DNA from: Aspergillus flavus
Lineage: Eukaryota > Ascomycota > Eurotiomycetes > Eurotiales > Aspergillaceae
Assembly (NCBI RefSeq): GCF_009017415.1
Contig: NC_092404.1
Span: 2,852,001-2,916,000, forward strand
Reading direction: 5' to 3'
Length of the DNA stretch: 64,000 nucleotides
A model generated the notes under the pieces. The model made no database searches and was not told the DNA's origin. It saw only the letters and a program-made list of their open reading frames with translations. Position numbers and translations under genes: made by a program. Below are positions 60,844 through 64,000 of the stretch, piece after piece; position 1 is the first letter of the stretch; each line of letters starts with the position of its first letter.

Positions 60844-62506
60844 TCAGTTCTCCACATGGGCCACCTGTGCCTCCTTTTCCATGGCTGCTTGTGCACCTTC
60901 CGGATCTTCCAGGGCGTGTGGTACGAGCTGGTCGCCGAACAGTTCATCGATCTGCTCCAGAGTGCGCCCTTTGGTCTCTGGATAGAAGAAGTAGTAGCAG
61001 AGCATCGCGATGAGATTCAGCGCGAAGAACAGGTAAAAGTACTTGAACCCTACCGAGGACAGAGCGCCTGGTGTGAACTGTGCGAAGATTAAGTTGACCG
61101 TCCAATTAGTGAATGTGGTGAGGGCATTGCCGAGCGCGCGGACCTCAACGGGGAAGATTTCTGCAGGGTAGACCTAGGAAATAGTGAGTCAGAATGGGTC
61201 CGGCATTGAATGCAGGGGAGAATGCCTACCCAGGAAATGATGCCCAAGGGAGTGTAGAAGAGACTAAATACGAAATTCATGGCGACCATTGACCGCAGCT
61301 GATGTGGGTTATTGGGGTTCATGTATTGGGCTTGGACGGCGTTGACGAGCAAAGACGCCCCGAGAAATGCAGCAGAAACAATCAGCGGCTTAACACGTCC
61401 AACCTTGTCCACGAGGTAGAGACAGATGGTGCAGTACACGATGGAAAGCGCTCCACTGATCCCAATGATCATGAGGGAAGTCTGATTGTTGTCGATGCCC
61501 AAGATCTGGTAAATCCGGGGACCGTAACTGATATGGTTAGCACTGATCTCACCATGTCGAGTAACTTGGATACGTACTAATTAATGACATTAATGCCGGA
61601 GAGAGGTCCAAATGCCTGCACACCACAACCAAGAATCAGCCTGCGGCGCCAGGATGGTTTCGTCACAATTGTCTTCCAAGTGGTATTTCCAGCAGCACGG
61701 TCGGCCTCGATGACGTCTCGAATCTCGCGGAATTCCAGCTCTATCAGGTCAGGGGAGGAATTTCCTCGAAGCCGTGTAAGGACCACCTTGGCTTCGTCAT
61801 GTCTGTCCTTCTCCATCAGCCAACGAGGTGACTCGTCGAGGAACCAAATGCCGGTAATTAGAATTAGACCGGGTATATTCTGAAAGGCAAGAGGGAATCT
61901 CCCTAGAATTGATCAGTATGTTTCGTTGATCTCATTAAGGGGTGAGACGTTACATGCAAATTCTGAAGAGGAGAAGGAGCAACCGTATCCAAGCCACTGA
62001 GCAACAAGAAAGCCCCAGCTCAACATCCATTGAAGCAACCCAGAAAGAGTAGCACGCCATTTTGGCTCAGATAACTCAGCCGCGTACATAGGGATCGTAG
62101 CTGTGAGCATTCCCACGGCCATTCCAGCAATGAAGCGGCCAATAATAAGCATCGCCATATTCACGGAACCAGCTTGTAATGCGCAGCCGAGACAGGAGAT
62201 AACGGAACCTGTCAGGATTGTTCGCTTTCGACCTAACCAATCAGCCCAGACCATGTTCACTATTGTACCGAGAATAGCGCCTCCCTGGAATGCTGAAACA
62301 ATACCACCAGTGACGGTGTCACTGGGGTTGGTGAAGTACTCTTGGAATGTGGGTAGCGAGATCGTGGAGGTAATTATACCGCTATCATAGCCGAAGAGAA
62401 AACCTAAAGACGAGCATAAGTATGGCGAATGGGGTTTTGTAAGAACGCTTGACCAACCTCCTACAGCCAAGAAAATGGCGGAGAATAGGGTCTTGAAAGG
62501 CAACAT
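60844..62506 (-). CDS. MFS sugar transporter
   Basis: Five exons (62506-62458, 62403-61954, 61902-61578, 61527-61230, 61173-60844) join in phase to 483 aa; an upstream in-frame ATG at 62533 would add nine residues. The MFS sugar-porter signatures are present: GFLFGYDSGI in helix 1, ADWLGRKRT, GRFIAGMAVGMLTATIPMYA, DESPRWLMEK, GVQAFGPLSGINVINYYGP and YPETKGRTLEQID. Twelve membrane segments are expected at the plasma membrane. The closest substrate cannot be read; its position before a former beta-galactosidase makes lactose or galactosides plausible. Intact. Confidence 0.92.
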
Positions 62507-62533
62507 GGCGAGATGATAATATCTGGGGCTCAA

Positions 62534-64000
62534 GATAGTTGAGCTATCTTAAAACAAAACGTAAGGTATCCATAACATACTCAGTGGTCTTATATACCAC
62601 CGAGGCTATGTCCCCACAAAGGTGTATGCGGAGTATGGCTTTGATGAATTGACGCCTCGTGGGCACAAATGCGGGGATTTACGGAAATTGTTAGCCCGAG
62701 CACATTATAGAGTTCAGCTAGTATGTCAGGCTCAGAGCTATCCTTTACGGTAAAGGTGAAGTGATTCGAAGCAGAGAGTGGAGAGAAAGAGAGCTTGGGA
62801 TGTTACCTTGCCTCATGGACATGTGGATGGAGTCACGTTTTGCTGTTCATCAACAGGGTCTCGGGAAATAACAAGCCGACAGGAAGTTGGAAGCACTCGA
62901 AGGAAAGAGTTTAATTCTAGCTCTGAAATTAGCCCGGATTCTAACCCTACACCTGTCCCAACGAAGTCACCCTCGGCATGGAAGCTAAACGCACTTCAGA
63001 ACTCACGGCTTTTATGAAGCCCATGGTACTGATAACAGTGAAATCCGTTTTTCCTAAATGCTAGAAGTTTCTGATACACTGGAGAAGCAAGCTGCATTCT
63101 GTGCATTCATGTCCCCCAGCAAAGATACACTTCTCACCTTACCCGGAGTGGACATAAGTAGGTCTTGTGCAGTGGTTCCTCCGTATGTTTGAGGGCGATC
63201 ATATGGATAGATAGCCCTACTACTGGCGGCCTCGAATATTAGTGTGCTGGCAAATTATTGCTTATGGCGGTTACGATCCGGGTTATAATCCTCCTAATGG
63301 AGAATATCTACGATAAGCCACAAGGCGAAATAATCTAGGTATATTGCTGCACAATACATGCTTCCATTGCTAGACTATCGTGCCATGTTTTCCTTCAGAA
63401 GATGAGTGTGTCAATTTCGACCACAGCCCCTGAATGGGACAGAATCCAGTGAAGGACAGGAATCCTTTTGATAAGCGGAATTGCCGTATATCGTGAAATA
63501 TAACCCGCGAAAGGAGAGATCCGCATTAAATGACTGTAACATGCCATTTTACGCTGCTAGGAAACAATATAAAAGACCGTCTGAGGGAATTAGACCTGCT
63601 AAGTGCACAGCAGGACCGTGCGTTGGTGGGCGATGCCGAGGAACCCCGTTCCAAACTCAGAATTGAGAGAAACTGGACAGAGCTTCGAGAGAGAACTCGG
63701 CGTGAAAACGACGCCACCCTTATCACGCACCAGCCTTCTGGGCCGGCGGGACACAGGCGAGGACAGGCAAATTTAGAAATCGAGTTCGGTAGTCAAACCA
63801 GCTAGATAAATTCTCAGATTCTGGCCTCGGATGGTTGGACACATCGACTCTGATTTATTCTCTACCTCATGGTCTCAGGCTCGACTACAGCTTAGATGGT
63901 CTCGTATATAGATTCGATACAAGACGTCCCAACCATGCCACCTTGTTCATGTCGAGTACGCATTATAGCCGCGTTGCTTTCTTCTGAATCCTGATGAACA
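62534..64000. other. right-edge intergenic region, no gene recognised
   Basis: About 1.5 kb up to the window end. The frames at 62778-63017 and 63530-63805 are open but their sequences match no known family, and no intron structure was found to extend them. Confidence 0.4.

Noticed and set aside
63530..63805. 91-codon plus-strand frame rich in Arg and Glu near the right edge
   Set aside because: No recognised family and no partner exon; listed only as unassigned sequence.

Overview
The window is from a filamentous ascomycete, most likely an Aspergillus or close Eurotialean relative. Most protein genes are split by GT-AG introns of about 45-100 nt, many with CTAAC/CTRAC-like branch sites. The gene families are typical of that group: a 6-methylsalicylic-acid-synthase-type polyketide synthase, LAP1 aminopeptidase, an AmdS-like amidase, a class I/II chitin synthase, a BEM1/ScdB scaffold, fungal rhodopsin-like and DUF1774 membrane proteins, and Zn2Cys6 regulators. 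Gene models were built by eye: exon phases were checked by arithmetic, but no homology search was run.

Layout. At the left edge are a truncated tRNA-Ala(UGC) and an R3H-domain protein. From 4.4 to 15.5 kb lies a small secondary-metabolite locus. A secreted LAP1-type aminopeptidase (+) faces an intronless 1766-aa partially reducing PKS (-). A 2.1 kb promoter region then separates the PKS from a divergent six-exon cytochrome P450. The middle, 16-37.5 kb, is conserved housekeeping: a HAL2/MET22-type bisphosphate nucleotidase, a DUF1774 membrane protein, chitin synthase, an acetamidase-like amidase, Vps36 (ESCRT-II), a Thp3/SAC3-family protein and, after a 4.5 kb gene-poor stretch, the polarity scaffold BEM1.

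The right part, 38-64 kb, is accessory. A rhodopsin-like membrane protein and a GABA/choline-type permease are divergent and look intact. From 44.6 to 60.2 kb many genes are damaged. They are a kinase-like gene with a 27-nt pseudo-intron, an alpha/beta-hydrolase with a frameshift and a stop, an unrecognised three-exon gene with two in-frame TAA codons, an ankyrin-array gene with a 1-nt frameshift, a POT/PTR peptide transporter with a nonsense codon and a frameshift, a GH35 beta-galactosidase relic, and a truncated AA9 LPMO. A Zn2Cys6 regulator next to the dead transporter and a sugar transporter next to the dead beta-galactosidase remain open. This looks like a nutrient-uptake and secondary-metabolism region losing its structural genes before its regulator and importer.

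Genes likely to work together are the PKS with the P450 (aromatic polyketide then oxidation), the Zn2Cys6 regulator with the divergent peptide transporter (a palindrome sits between them), and the sugar transporter with the former beta-galactosidase. No CRISPR array, rRNA or intact transposon was seen.
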